NCBI GenBank assembly: GCA_028280445.1
Contig: JANQLU010000034.1
Span: forward strand, 1 to 58,281
DNA: 58,281 nt
Source: Pirellulaceae bacterium
GTDB taxonomy: Bacteria > Planctomycetota > Planctomycetia > Pirellulales > Pirellulaceae
Reading direction: 5' to 3'
The notes under the pieces are model-generated. The model was not told the DNA's origin. It ran no database searches and saw nothing but the letters and a program-made list of their open reading frames with translations. The translations under genes were made by a program, and so were the position numbers. This document shows, piece by piece, positions 8,819 through 17,940 of this stretch (position 1 is the stretch's first letter; every line of letters begins with the position of its first letter).

Positions 8819-10534
8819 ATGAATACCAGCGAATTGAAATCAGATTTGAAATCGGAGACGACTCCCCCGGCGCTTTGGGCGGCATTGTTGCCCGTGGTGC
8901 TGTTGATTTTGTTGCTTGGTGTGAACGTCTATCTGTATGGAAGTGATTCGTCTTACGGTTCCAATCAAATCGCTTTGCTGATCGCCGCGGCGGTTGCTGC
9001 CGGGTTGGGGTTGGTGTTCGGTACAAAAATTGAATCGATGCTCGAAGGGATCAAAAAAAGTATCGGTTCAGCGCTGGTGGCGATGTTGATTTTGTTATTG
9101 ATCGGTGCATTGGCAGGAACTTGGATGATGAGCGGCATTGTTCCGGCAATGATCTATTACGGGCTCGACGTCCTCAATCCAAAAACATTTTTGGTGGCCA
9201 CCGTGGCAATATGTTCGATCGTATCGGTCGCAACCGGTAGCAGTTGGTCGACCGTCGCGACTGTCGGGATCGCGCTTTTGGCAATTGGAAAAGCGCTGGG
9301 TGCCAACGAAGCGATCACGGCTGGCGCGATTATTTCGGGAGCTTATTTTGGAGATAAAATTTCGCCGTTGTCGGACACCACGAATTTGGCGGCCGCAATG
9401 GCGAAAACGGAACTCATCACGCACATCAAATATATGCTCTGGACTACCGTTCCCAGTATTCTAATCGCCAGCTGTATTTTTCTGGTGATTGGTCTGCAAA
9501 GTTCCGGTGAGTTTTCTCAAGCGGATACGGTCGCATTGAAGACAGCTATCGGCGAGCAATTCCACATCAGTTACTTTTTGCTGCTGGTGCCGTTGGCGGT
9601 CATCATCATGGTGATTTGTAAAATTGATGCGGTCGTGGCGCTGTTTATTGGCGCCGTTTTGGGAGGGATCGTAATGATCTTTGCCCAACCTCAAGTCGTC
9701 GAGAAAATTGCGACGTACCCCGGAAGTTTCCTAGAAGTCGAAAAAGATGTTACGGGCGAAGAAGCGGACAAACAGATTCAAGAAAAAAAGGATTCGTTCG
9801 TTGGAAGATGCATTGCCAGTTATACCGCGTTTACCAACACCATGTTTTCAGACAAGGTGAAATTGATCGACGGCGATGAACGCAAAAAAATTGACGATAA
9901 AGTTGAGCAGCTGCTCAAAGCCGCAAAAAAAGAAACCAAGAACGAAGATTTAAACGAAACTCAATTGATGAAAACGTCGTTGGTCGAGCCAGAATTCAAG
10001 GGACAGTACTTTGCCGCCGAATTGCTGAGAGGAAAAGGGATGGCAGGCATGCTGAACACGATTTGGCTGATCCTGTGCGCTATGTGCTTTGGCGGAGTGA
10101 TGCATGCTTGTGGATTTTTGAAACGGATGACCGAACCGCTATTGCAGATGGCAAAATCGAATGGCTCGTTGACGGCAACGACCGCCAGCAGTTGTCTTGT
10201 CACGAACTTTACCGCATCAGATCAGTATTTGGCGATCGTTGTGCCCGGCCAGATGTTCCGAGACACTTATGAGGAACGCGGATTGGCGCCGCAAAACCTG
10301 AGCCGAACGCTCGAAGATACCGGAACAGTGACTTCCGTATTGATCCCTTGGAACACTTGCGGTGCCACACAAGCTTCGGTTCTGGGTGTCGCGACACTGG
10401 CGTTTGCTCCTTTCTGCTTTTTCAACATCATTAGCCCGATCATGAATATCACGTACGGTTTTTTGGGAATCGGAATTGCAAAAATCAAACCGGGTGATGA
10501 GGCCAATTTCGAGGATGAGGAAACCGAGATTTAA
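8819..10534 (+). CDS. nhaC: Na+/H+ antiporter NhaC family
   Basis: 571 residues with about 11-12 membrane segments. The NhaC signature GDKISPLSDTTNLA is at 178-191, and the second half carries the equivalent TASDQYLAIVVPGQMF and PWNTCGATQASVLGVAT. The family exports Na+ (in some members coupled to organic acids) in exchange for protons across the inner membrane. Residues about 295-395 form a charged insertion (VEKDVTGEEADKQIQEKK...), making the protein longer than typical ~460-residue NhaC. It is convergent with the histidine kinase: the two stop codons directly abut. Salt adaptation fits a marine planctomycete. Confidence 0.85.
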   Translation: MNTSELKSDLKSETTPPALWAALLPVVLLILLLGVNVYLYGSDSSYGSNQIALLIAAAVAAGLGLVFGTKIESMLEGIKKSIGSALVAMLILLLIGALAGTWMMSGIVPAMIYYGLDVLNPKTFLVATVAICSIVSVATGSSWSTVATVGIALLAIGKALGANEAITAGAIISGAYFGDKISPLSDTTNLAAAMAKTELITHIKYMLWTTVPSILIASCIFLVIGLQSSGEFSQADTVALKTAIGEQFHISYFLLLVPLAVIIMVICKIDAVVALFIGAVLGGIVMIFAQPQVVEKIATYPGSFLEVEKDVTGEEADKQIQEKKDSFVGRCIASYTAFTNTMFSDKVKLIDGDERKKIDDKVEQLLKAAKKETKNEDLNETQLMKTSLVEPEFKGQYFAAELLRGKGMAGMLNTIWLILCAMCFGGVMHACGFLKRMTEPLLQMAKSNGSLTATTASSCLVTNFTASDQYLAIVVPGQMFRDTYEERGLAPQNLSRTLEDTGTVTSVLIPWNTCGATQASVLGVATLAFAPFCFFNIISPIMNITYGFLGIGIAKIKPGDEANFEDEETEI

Positions 10535-11839
10535 TCAATCCTGCGGAGCCGCCGTATTGCAATTGGGCAGCTGGATCACAAATACGGTTTGACCAGGCTG
10601 GGTTGATTCCAATTCCAGCGACCCGCTATGCAATTCGGCAATCCGCCACGCTTTGGAGAGTCCAAATCCCAAGCCGCGACCCGCTTCTCGGCCCGAGTAA
10701 AATGGGTCAAACAGGTGTTTTTTCGCTAGTTCGGATACTCCCGTTCCGTTGTCGCTAATCGAGATTCGCAAGCCACTTTTTTGGCTTTCGCAATCAATCG
10801 ATATCCGTGTGGCGGCCGCTTCGATCGAGTTTTGAAATAGCGCTTTGAGCATCGAAGCCATTTGGTTTTTGTCGCCCACCAATTCGACATCGTCGGGTAA
10901 TTGCCATTGCATGTTGTCATTGGACGTCAGTTCGTTGGTTAATTCGCTGAGCAGATCCAGCAGCGAAAACGACTGAACGTCCAACGCCGGGGGATGAGCA
11001 AAAAGCATGAGATCAGAAATCATCTCATGAGCGCGCATCGCTTGTTGGTAGATTGTCGAAAGCTGTTTTTTTCTTTCAGCATCAGACTCACGCGCAGCCA
11101 TCATTTGGGCGCGACTGGCAATGTTCCCAAGTGGATTGTTAATTTCGTGACTGGCGCCGTAGGCAAGTTGTTTCATCGCCGCTAGTTTTTCATCGAAAAT
11201 CCGTGCCTCAGCATCTTCGTTGCCCGACGGTGCAGTGAGCAATCGAGATAGCAGCGATCGCAAGGCGTGGTCCGTAATGTTACCGGTGTACAACCAGGCA
11301 CCAGCTTGTTCGACGATTTCTTTTTTTTTGAGTTGTTCCGTGGCCAGAAAATGGATGTCGTGGAATGCGAACTGGGAGAGATTTTGCTCAACCCAGCGCG
11401 TCGCTTTTTTTTGCCCGACCAAACCGGTAGATACAATGAATTCCACGTAAGCGCGAAGCACTTTTTTGCCGGATGTTTCAGATTCGGTTTTTAAACATTT
11501 GCGAAGCGATTTGAGCAGCGACGCCGTCGAGGCCATCAGTGGCTCGAATTCGCATTGAATGTCAGCAGCATCGTTCTTCCATTTTGCGAGCCAGTCTTGT
11601 TGGAAAGTCAGAAACAGATCGCAAACCCCCGTCCATTGGTTTGGTGGTTCCTGGCCGTCTTGCTGCCCGATCACACTGAGAAAAAACGAAGGACAGGTCA
11701 CAAGTCGGTGAAGCAAGCGATTTTCGCGTTTCGAATCGTCGTGTTCGCCGAGAGTGGCAATCAGGGAAACGGCGTCGCGGTCCGAGATTGGCAGATGAAC
11801 AGATTTGTTGCCAATTTGAATTGGTGGTAATCGTAGCAT
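10535..11839 (-). CDS. Soluble sensor histidine kinase
   Basis: 434 residues from the ATG at 11839. A TTG at 11878 would run through a terminator hairpin and is rejected. The N-terminal ~215 residues are hydrophilic and helical with no membrane segment, so sensing is cytoplasmic. The HisKA H-box is QLAYGASHEINNPLGNI, with the phosphoacceptor at about H231. The ATPase domain follows: N-box NSIEAA, G1 DNGTGV, F-box LFDPFYSGR, G2 GLGFGLS. It sits downstream of the response regulator on the same strand, separated by an intrinsic terminator. The two probably form a two-component pair with read-through control. Confidence 0.85.
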   Translation of the reverse strand: MLRLPPIQIGNKSVHLPISDRDAVSLIATLGEHDDSKRENRLLHRLVTCPSFFLSVIGQQDGQEPPNQWTGVCDLFLTFQQDWLAKWKNDAADIQCEFEPLMASTASLLKSLRKCLKTESETSGKKVLRAYVEFIVSTGLVGQKKATRWVEQNLSQFAFHDIHFLATEQLKKKEIVEQAGAWLYTGNITDHALRSLLSRLLTAPSGNEDAEARIFDEKLAAMKQLAYGASHEINNPLGNIASRAQMMAARESDAERKKQLSTIYQQAMRAHEMISDLMLFAHPPALDVQSFSLLDLLSELTNELTSNDNMQWQLPDDVELVGDKNQMASMLKALFQNSIEAAATRISIDCESQKSGLRISISDNGTGVSELAKKHLFDPFYSGREAGRGLGFGLSKAWRIAELHSGSLELESTQPGQTVFVIQLPNCNTAAPQD

Positions 11840-11865
11840 GGCAGGTTGTTCATCATGTTGCGTAA

Positions 11866-11892
11866 AAAAACGTACCAACGAATTGGTACGTT
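11866..11892 (-). terminator. Intrinsic terminator between response regulator and kinase
   Basis: Read on the minus strand, an 11-bp stem (AAACGTACCAA / TTGGTACGTTT) with a 4-base CGAA/TTCG loop is followed by a run of T residues. The T-run ends about 27 bases before the kinase ATG. It should end most transcripts from the response-regulator gene and allow low kinase expression by read-through. Confidence 0.75.
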
Positions 11893-11924
11893 TACTTTAC
11901 TTTCAGTTGTGTTCAATTGCCAGT

Positions 11925-12512
11925 TTACCCAGCAGCCGCTGACTCCATTTCGAGCATTCCCAGGCAACGCTCCAACAACCGGTCAACGGTAAATGGTTTG
12001 TTCATGAAATCGTTGGCTCCGGCAGCTCGCAAATCAGCGATCTTGTCTTGCTCAACCATCCCTGAAATGCAGATGATTTTGACGGATTCCATCGTCGAAT
12101 CGCTGCGGACTCGCTGGCAAACCTCTTTTCCATTGATGTCTGGCAGCATGACGTCCAGGACGACCAAATCTGGCAAAAATTCTTTTACCAACATTCCCGC
12201 GTCAAAACCATTATTGGCTGTTTTGATTTCAAACCGCCCATCGGTTCGAAATACGTCGACCATCAGTTCTACCAATTCCTCGTCATCGTCGACGATCAGG
12301 ATTTTCTTTTGGCCGCTTTCGAGGGCATCCGTCGGAATGCCGTTGTCTTTCATGAAAGCATAGAGTTGATCGCGTGGTATTCGTCGAAATCGACTACCGG
12401 GGACGCGAAATCCCTTGAGTGAACCGTTGTCAAAGCAACGGATGATTGTTTGTTGACTTACTTTGCAGATCTTTGCTGCTTCGCCAGTAGTGAATACTGT
12501 TTTGGTGGTCAT
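11925..12512 (-). CDS. Response regulator with N-terminal excisionase/MerR-like HTH
   Basis: 195 residues. Residues 1-58 form a winged-helix motif of the excisionase/MerR type (TTGEAAKICKVSQQTIIRCF, then GFRVPGSRFRRIPRDQLYAF). Residues 70-188 are a receiver domain with the acidic pair D75/D76, phosphoacceptor D120 (VVLDVMLPD), the switch S150 and the conserved K172 (NKPF). The usual order is receiver first, so this HTH-receiver order is inverted. It probably binds DNA under control of the neighbouring kinase. A GGAGAGGA sequence precedes the ATG. Confidence 0.85.
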   Translation of the reverse strand: MTTKTVFTTGEAAKICKVSQQTIIRCFDNGSLKGFRVPGSRFRRIPRDQLYAFMKDNGIPTDALESGQKKILIVDDDEELVELMVDVFRTDGRFEIKTANNGFDAGMLVKEFLPDLVVLDVMLPDINGKEVCQRVRSDSTMESVKIICISGMVEQDKIADLRAAGANDFMNKPFTVDRLLERCLGMLEMESAAAG

Positions 12513-12577
12513 GAAACCATCCTCTCCCTAGTGATGGCCAGAACTCGGCGAGTCCCGCTACCTCAACATTCGAGACT

Positions 12578-12599
12578 GTGCTGAATACGTATTCGACAC
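12578..12599. promoter_or_regulatory. Palindrome upstream of the response regulator
   Basis: GAATACGTATTC is a perfect 12-bp palindrome extended on both sides by GTG...CAC, about 70 bases upstream of the response-regulator start. It is a candidate operator for autoregulation. No firm -10/-35 is visible. Confidence 0.35.
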
Positions 12600-13053
12600 A
12601 GGTTTCTGTAACTGCTACGGTCGGTAAGATTTGCCGTTTCAACCGATCTTGCCGATATTTCCACATTGACCGAATTATATCGAGCCTACCAACTCGGTCA
12701 AGATCGATTTGTAATCCGTAAGTTGTTTCTAGATATGCACTTAGGTGCGATTGTCACAAAATTGCTGCCGGTTTTTCAAAAAATATATGCCTTGCAAATA
12801 TGTCTGCCGGAATCTGCATTGCGATCGCGAATACGAGGATTTCAACGTTTCATTATCACCATCGCCCTGCTAATATCCCCGCGCGGCAAGCGTGGTTAGT
12901 AGCCCAAACGGCAACAAATCGTAAGCGCGAAGCGTGAGCGAGGGACCAAGAACCACGACAGGATAGTCCAGACCTGGTCCCTCGCTCACGCTTCGGGTTA
13001 CGATTTTGTCGCGACTTTCATCACATTATAAAACTCCAGAACTGTCATTCGGA
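12600..13053. other. Intergenic region, mainly family B repeat
   Basis: This stretch holds no convincing gene. A 77-codon plus-strand frame at 12666-12899 has no ribosome binding site and no recognisable sequence. The second part is occupied by the family B palindrome. Confidence 0.5.
12917..13005. repeat. Family B intergenic palindrome
   Basis: The arms AATCGTAAGCGCGAAGCGTG + AGCGAGGGACC and GGTCCCTCGCTCACGCTTCG + GGTTACGATT are the best-conserved copy of this element in the window. A TTG frame extending the next gene upstream would begin inside it, which argues against that longer start. Confidence 0.9.
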
Positions 13054-13848
13054 ATGGAACCCCGATTGAAACTAAGGAATTGTTTAAAACTGCGTTCCAT
13101 CATTTGGTTGATGGGATGGATCGTATGCTGCGCTGGTTGCGGGACAACGACCCAACGCGTGGCGACGGAGCAGTTGTTGATTTCTGATGCTGTGGATCGA
13201 GCCATCGAACGTATCGATTTTCGCTCGATCGGAGGGCAAAAAGTCTATCTGGATATCCAGTATTTGGCCGGAATTAAAGGGACAGGCGCCGTTAACAGCA
13301 ATTACATCATTAGCTCGATTCGGCAACAATTGCTGGCCGCCAATTGCCGGATTCAGGAAAATCGGCAAGAGGCCGACGTAATTGTCGAACCGCGTGTGGG
13401 TGCGTTGGGGACGGACGGCCATGAAGTTACTTATGGAATTCCCCAGACAAACGCGATTTCAACCGCAGCCTCGGTTTTGGCCAGTGCACCGGTATTGCCG
13501 TCGATTCCTGAAGTGTCTGTGGGGCGAAGCAATGCTCAAACCGGAATGGCGAAAATTGTTATCTTTGCCTACGACCGCGAAACACGTCAGCCGATCTGGC
13601 AGTCTGGAATCTCCAAAGCGGAAAGTACCAGCAAAAACACGTGGTTATTCGGCGCCGGTCCATTCCAGCGTGGCAGTATCTACGACGGTGTTCGATTTGC
13701 CGGCGAAGAAATCAAGAAAAATCTCAATTCGACCAGCGGGCCAAGCATCGACTACGCCAGCGAGTACCATTTTCCTTATGAGACGCCTGGAAACAACAAG
13801 ATTCCAAAGGTGGCTGACAAAGTTGACGATTCAAAGAAAAAGAAATAG
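13054..13848 (+). CDS. Lipoprotein, DUF6655-like
   Basis: 264 residues from the ATG at 13054. A TTG at 13006 lies inside the family B repeat and is not used. The N-terminal segment is a lipoprotein signal (IIWLMGWIVCCAGC, lipobox CAGC). The mature part has mixed alpha/beta character, including RIDFRSIGGQKVYLDIQYL and VGRSNAQTGMAKIVIFAYD, resembling planctomycete lipoproteins labelled DUF6655; this match is from memory. The C-terminus is Lys/Asp-rich. The role is unknown. Confidence 0.55.
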   Translation: MEPRLKLRNCLKLRSIIWLMGWIVCCAGCGTTTQRVATEQLLISDAVDRAIERIDFRSIGGQKVYLDIQYLAGIKGTGAVNSNYIISSIRQQLLAANCRIQENRQEADVIVEPRVGALGTDGHEVTYGIPQTNAISTAASVLASAPVLPSIPEVSVGRSNAQTGMAKIVIFAYDRETRQPIWQSGISKAESTSKNTWLFGAGPFQRGSIYDGVRFAGEEIKKNLNSTSGPSIDYASEYHFPYETPGNNKIPKVADKVDDSKKKK

Positions 13849-13859
13849 TCAACGTTGAG

Positions 13860-13964
13860 GGGGTCGGGAGTCTTTTCATGAACTAGTCGATGATGGCCTG
13901 CACTTTGAATCGTTTTGATGGTTGGCAACAGATGATGCGGCTGACTGAAAAGACTCCCGACCCC
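13860..13964. repeat. Family C inverted repeat
   Basis: GGGGTCGGGAGTCTTTTC at the left and GAAAAGACTCCCGACCCC at the right form 18-bp perfect arms separated by about 70 bases. It lies between convergent genes just past the DUF6655-like stop. A shortened version frames the composite at 3401-3594. Confidence 0.85.
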
Positions 13965-14006
13965 TTCGTGCTCGTATCTACCCACGCAATGCGAATGAAA
14001 CACGCA

Positions 14007-15845
14007 CTAAGAAGATTCCTGTTTCGATTTTTTTTGCGTGCGGTTGTCGAGATGGATGACTAGTAACGCGATGTCGGCGGGAGTGATGCCGCTGATCCGT
14101 CCGGCTTGTTCGAGGTTGCGGGGTCGAAAGCGGGCCAGTTTTTCTTTGGCTTCATTGCGCAACTGCGTCAGTGCCGCATAATCGAAATTGTCGGGAATGT
14201 TGCGCCGCGCCATGCGTTTTTGTCGATCGATGTCCGATTGTTGACGAGCGATATAGCCCGCGTATTTGACGTCGTATAACACTTGGTTACGGATTTCTTC
14301 AGAGACTTCGGACAATTCGGGAATCGCCCGAGTGACATCGGTCCAATCCGATTCGGGACGACGCAGGAATTTTTCGACGGTGTTTTCACCGATCCGATTT
14401 TTTGTCAGCAATTCGCGAATGCGTTGGATCTCTGATTCTTTGTGCTGCAATCGGCTCCAGCGATTGTCGTCAATCATGCCAAATTGATTGGCAATCGGCG
14501 TCAAGCGGCGATCCGCATTGTCTTGGCGCAACATCAGCCGATATTCGGCTCGGCTGGTAAACATGCGATAGGGTTCATCAACGCTGCAAGTCACCAAATC
14601 GTCGATCAGCACGCCAATGTATCCTTGGTCACGATCGATGATCAATTCGCCAGCGTTTCGCGATTTCAAAGCGGCATTGGCGCCGGCAATCAGACCTTGG
14701 GCACCAGCTTCTTCGTAGCCCGTTGTACCATTGATTTGACCGGCAAAATAAAGTCCCTCGACCGATTGGGTTTCGAGGGTTTGGCGAAGTTGTTCGGGAG
14801 GACAGAAATCGTATTCGACGGCGTAGCCATAGCGCATGATCTGTGCGTTTTCCAATCCTGGTATCAGTCGAAACAATCGATCTTGAACATCGCGCGGAAG
14901 GCTCGTTGAAATGCCATTGACGTAAACTTCCTGAGTGTGACGCCCTTCGGGTTCGAGGAACAATTGATGTCGATCTTTTTCTGCAAAACGAACCACTTTG
15001 TCTTCGATCGACGGACAATATCGCGGCCCGCTGGAATTGATCTGGCCGGAATACATCGGTGCTCGATGAAGGTTTTCATGAATCACGTCGTGGACCGCCT
15101 GGTTGGTATAAGTGATCCAACAGGGAATTTGTTCGACGCTAAATTTGTCGCTCAAAAATGAAAACGGTTGGGGGTCGTCATCGCCAGGTTGCATTTCCGC
15201 TTTATTGAAGTCTATCGTCCGCGCGTTGAGCCGTGGAGGCGTCCCCGTTTTAAATCGTTCCAAACGAAAGCCCAATCGGTCGAGCGCTCCGCTGATGCCC
15301 GCCGTCGTTCCCTCCCCTGCTCTGCCGCCCGCAGTTTTGGCTTCGCCGGTGTGCATGATTGCTTGGAGGAAAGTCCCGGTTGTTAGAACCACGGCATTGG
15401 CGCGATAGACAACGTCGCCTTTGCAACGTACTCCGAGTACGCGGGTTTGCTGGTCATCGGTAATGATGTCTTCGACGATCTCTTGTCGCAGCGAAAGATT
15501 GTCTTGCAATTCACAAGCGTGTTTGATCCAGTTTTGATAGGCCTTTTTGTCCGCTTGTGCACGAGGACTGTGCATCGCGGGCCCTTTTCGCATATTGAGC
15601 ATGCGAAATTGGATTCCAGTTGCGTCGATGCCTTGGCCCATGATGCCGCCCAACGCGTCAATTTCTCGGACCAAGTGCCCTTTGGCCACACCACCGATGG
15701 CAGGGTTACAACTCATTTGCCCAACCGTATCCAGATTCGTGGTCAGCAGCGCGGTGTTAGCTCCCATCCGCGCAGCGGCCATCGCGGCTTCGGTTCCCGC
15801 ATGCCCAGCACCCACCACGATGATTTCAAATTCGTAAGTAACCAC
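14007..15845 (-). CDS. mnmG: tRNA uridine-5-carboxymethylaminomethyl synthesis enzyme MnmG
   Basis: 612 residues, normal for the family. With MnmE it adds the cmnm5 group to wobble U34 of several tRNAs, using FAD and methylenetetrahydrofolate. The FAD-binding GxGxxG is VVGAGHAGTEAA near residue 11. The first family signature carries the catalytic cysteine (GPRYCPSIEDKVVRF), and the second is AGQINGTTGYEEAGAQG. The C-terminal helical domain ends in a Lys-rich tail. mnmE is not in the window. Confidence 0.97.
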   Translation of the reverse strand: MVTYEFEIIVVGAGHAGTEAAMAAARMGANTALLTTNLDTVGQMSCNPAIGGVAKGHLVREIDALGGIMGQGIDATGIQFRMLNMRKGPAMHSPRAQADKKAYQNWIKHACELQDNLSLRQEIVEDIITDDQQTRVLGVRCKGDVVYRANAVVLTTGTFLQAIMHTGEAKTAGGRAGEGTTAGISGALDRLGFRLERFKTGTPPRLNARTIDFNKAEMQPGDDDPQPFSFLSDKFSVEQIPCWITYTNQAVHDVIHENLHRAPMYSGQINSSGPRYCPSIEDKVVRFAEKDRHQLFLEPEGRHTQEVYVNGISTSLPRDVQDRLFRLIPGLENAQIMRYGYAVEYDFCPPEQLRQTLETQSVEGLYFAGQINGTTGYEEAGAQGLIAGANAALKSRNAGELIIDRDQGYIGVLIDDLVTCSVDEPYRMFTSRAEYRLMLRQDNADRRLTPIANQFGMIDDNRWSRLQHKESEIQRIRELLTKNRIGENTVEKFLRRPESDWTDVTRAIPELSEVSEEIRNQVLYDVKYAGYIARQQSDIDRQKRMARRNIPDNFDYAALTQLRNEAKEKLARFRPRNLEQAGRISGITPADIALLVIHLDNRTQKKSKQESS

Positions 15846-15940
15846 GGATTTAGTTTACGCATCAGCCGTCGGGTGGAAAGGGTCAAACGTCGAATTCGTG
15901 GTGTGTGAAGCCGGCGTTGTCACCCCAGTCGATTTCCTAC

Positions 15941-16030
15941 AATCATAACCCGACGCGTGAGCGAGGGACCAGAAACCGATCAGATGTGTTGTAAAACGTG
16001 GTCCCTCACTGACGTTTCGGGTTATGATTT
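15941..16030. repeat. Family B intergenic palindrome
   Basis: AATCATAACCCGACGCGTGA + GCGAGGGACC pairs with GGTCCCTCACTGACGTTTCG + GGTTATGATT. It lies between mnmG, transcribed away from it, and the end of the VOC gene. Confidence 0.85.
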
Positions 16031-16078
16031 TTTAACCGCTCGCTGGCGATTTGTGTTCGTGTGACTGGTTCTGGGCTA

Positions 16079-16624
16079 TCACGCTGGAGCGGATTCGACC
16101 GGACAATTAAACATCCATTGAATGCCGAATTTGTCCGTGCATTGGCCAAAATAAGAACCCCAAAAGGTGACTTGCAGCGGCATGTCGACTGTGCCACCGT
16201 CGGCCAGCAGAGCAAAAATTCTGTCGGACTCTTGTTGCGATTCGGGGCGATAGGAAATCGAAAAATTGCGTCCGGACGTCGGTGGAGTGCCGCAGTTTTC
16301 TGGATGGTCTGAGCCCATCAACATCGTTTCGCCAATTCGAAGGGTCGTATGCATAATTCGATCTTGGGGTTCATTTCCGAACATTTCCGCGGGGCCATCG
16401 GCAAAAGTCTGGACACACAATTCTTCGGCATCAAAAACTTTCTTGTAGTGCTCGAAAGCTTCACGACACTGGCCATCAAAGAACAGGTAAACCGAAAGCG
16501 ACTTGTTTAGCTGGTCAGCAGGACTGTCTGAATTTTGCTGGAGCGCCTGGGCTGTAAACTCGTCGAGTGTGAGACGGCCAGCGCGGAAAAGTTTGGCAGC
16601 TTTTTGGAATTCGTTTCGGTTCAT
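16079..16624 (-). CDS. VOC/PhnB-like protein
   Basis: 181 residues from the ATG at 16624; a start 18 codons upstream is possible but has no support. The first ~40 residues are a helical lead (MNRNEFQKAAKLFRAGRLTL). The rest is the PhnB/3-demethylubiquinone-9 methyltransferase-like VOC domain: SVYLFFDGQCREAFEHYKKV, MHTTLRIGETMLMGSD, and the final VTFWGSYFGQCTDKFGIQWM with a WMFN end. The family binds small ligands in dimers; function is usually unassigned. Divergent from argG. Confidence 0.75.
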   Translation of the reverse strand: MNRNEFQKAAKLFRAGRLTLDEFTAQALQQNSDSPADQLNKSLSVYLFFDGQCREAFEHYKKVFDAEELCVQTFADGPAEMFGNEPQDRIMHTTLRIGETMLMGSDHPENCGTPPTSGRNFSISYRPESQQESDRIFALLADGGTVDMPLQVTFWGSYFGQCTDKFGIQWMFNCPVESAPA

Positions 16625-16725
16625 TGATTTTCCTGGAACAAAACCCGTGCTATCGGTCAAACCGACAAAAAAATACAATAGTGGTTTGAGAGGACCCTGT
16701 CGTAGATCATTAATAATTTAGTGCA

Positions 16726-17940
16726 ATGTCAAAATGTGTTTTAGCCTACTCAGGCGGATTGGATACGTCGGTTATTTTAGGATGGTTGATGGACCAGGGA
16801 CATGAAGTTCACGCCATCTATGTCGATTTGGGACAACCGTGCGAAGATCGCGAAGCGATCATGCAAAAAGCTCGCGATATCGGTGCAGCGTCTGCTCGTT
16901 TGATCGACGCGCGCGAAGAGCTGTGTCGCGATTTCGCTTTTCCCGTTTTGGCCTGGCAGGCCAAGTACGAAGCGATTTATCTGTTGGGGACATCGATCGC
17001 ACGGCCGTTGATTTCCAAAGCCTGTTTGCAAGTGGCTCGCGAAGTGGGAGCCGACATCTACGCGCATGGTGCAACAGGCAAAGGCAACGATCAATGTCGT
17101 TTCCAATTGGCTGCCGAAGCGTTGGACGCCAATGTCAAAGTCTTGGCTCCCTGGCGGATCGAGGAGTTTCGAAACGCATTCCCCGGTCGTACGGAGATGA
17201 TTCAGTATTGCGAACAAAAAAACATCCCCGTCAAAGCTTCGAAAGACAAACCTTATAGTAGCGATGAAAATTGTCTGCATATCAGTTATGAAGCAGGTGA
17301 TTTGGAATCGCTGACCGTCAACGGTTTAGATTTGGTCGATTTCGGAATGGGAGTTTCGCCGCAAGAGGCACCGGATCAAATCGAAAATGTGTCGATTGGT
17401 TTTGAATCGGGAGTGCCGGTATCGGTCAATGGTAAGTCGTTGTCACCGCTGGCGGTGGTTACGACACTCAACGAAATCGGCGGGCGAAATGGCATTGGCC
17501 GAATCGATATTGTCGAAAATCGTTTTGTGGGCATGAAAAGCCGAGGTGTCTACGAAGCGCCTGGCATGACGATTTTGTACGATGCCCATCGCGCGATCGA
17601 GCAAATGACGATGGACCGAGATTTAATGCATTTGCGTGACCGTTTGGCCCCGGAAGTGGCCGAAATGGTTTACTATGGTTTCTGGTACACGCCCAAGTTG
17701 GATGCTTTGTTTGCATTTAACCGCCAGGCGCAGCAAAATGTTACTGGTGATGTGACACTTCAGTTGTACAAAGGCAACATCTTTGTCGATTCGCGAACGA
17801 GTCCGTTGAGTTTGTACGATGAGGCGGTTGCCACCATGGAAGGCGGCGGCGACTATAATCAAACGGACGCCGAAGGGTTCTTGCGATTGCAAGGTTTGCC
17901 GTCACGAGTCCAAGCCAACATCACACCTCGAAAATATTGA
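16726..17940 (+). CDS. argG: Argininosuccinate synthase
   Basis: 404 residues, the usual length. It joins citrulline and aspartate with ATP cleavage to AMP in arginine synthesis. The N-terminal PP-loop ATPase motif is LAYSGGLDTSVIL. Further family motifs are YAHGATGKGNDQCRF, APWRIEEF and YSSDENCLHISYEAGDLE. The C-terminal tetramerisation part ends normally. No strong Shine-Dalgarno is seen. Its stop codon overlaps the start of the ABC-2 permease by four bases (TTGA), so the two are co-transcribed. Confidence 0.97.
   Translation: MSKCVLAYSGGLDTSVILGWLMDQGHEVHAIYVDLGQPCEDREAIMQKARDIGAASARLIDAREELCRDFAFPVLAWQAKYEAIYLLGTSIARPLISKACLQVAREVGADIYAHGATGKGNDQCRFQLAAEALDANVKVLAPWRIEEFRNAFPGRTEMIQYCEQKNIPVKASKDKPYSSDENCLHISYEAGDLESLTVNGLDLVDFGMGVSPQEAPDQIENVSIGFESGVPVSVNGKSLSPLAVVTTLNEIGGRNGIGRIDIVENRFVGMKSRGVYEAPGMTILYDAHRAIEQMTMDRDLMHLRDRLAPEVAEMVYYGFWYTPKLDALFAFNRQAQQNVTGDVTLQLYKGNIFVDSRTSPLSLYDEAVATMEGGGDYNQTDAEGFLRLQGLPSRVQANITPRKY

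Noticed and set aside
11840..11878. TTG start of the histidine kinase
   Set aside because: It lies within the terminator hairpin.
12666..12899. 77-codon plus-strand frame as a gene
   Set aside because: No ribosome binding site, no motif; it spans an intergenic, repeat-containing stretch.
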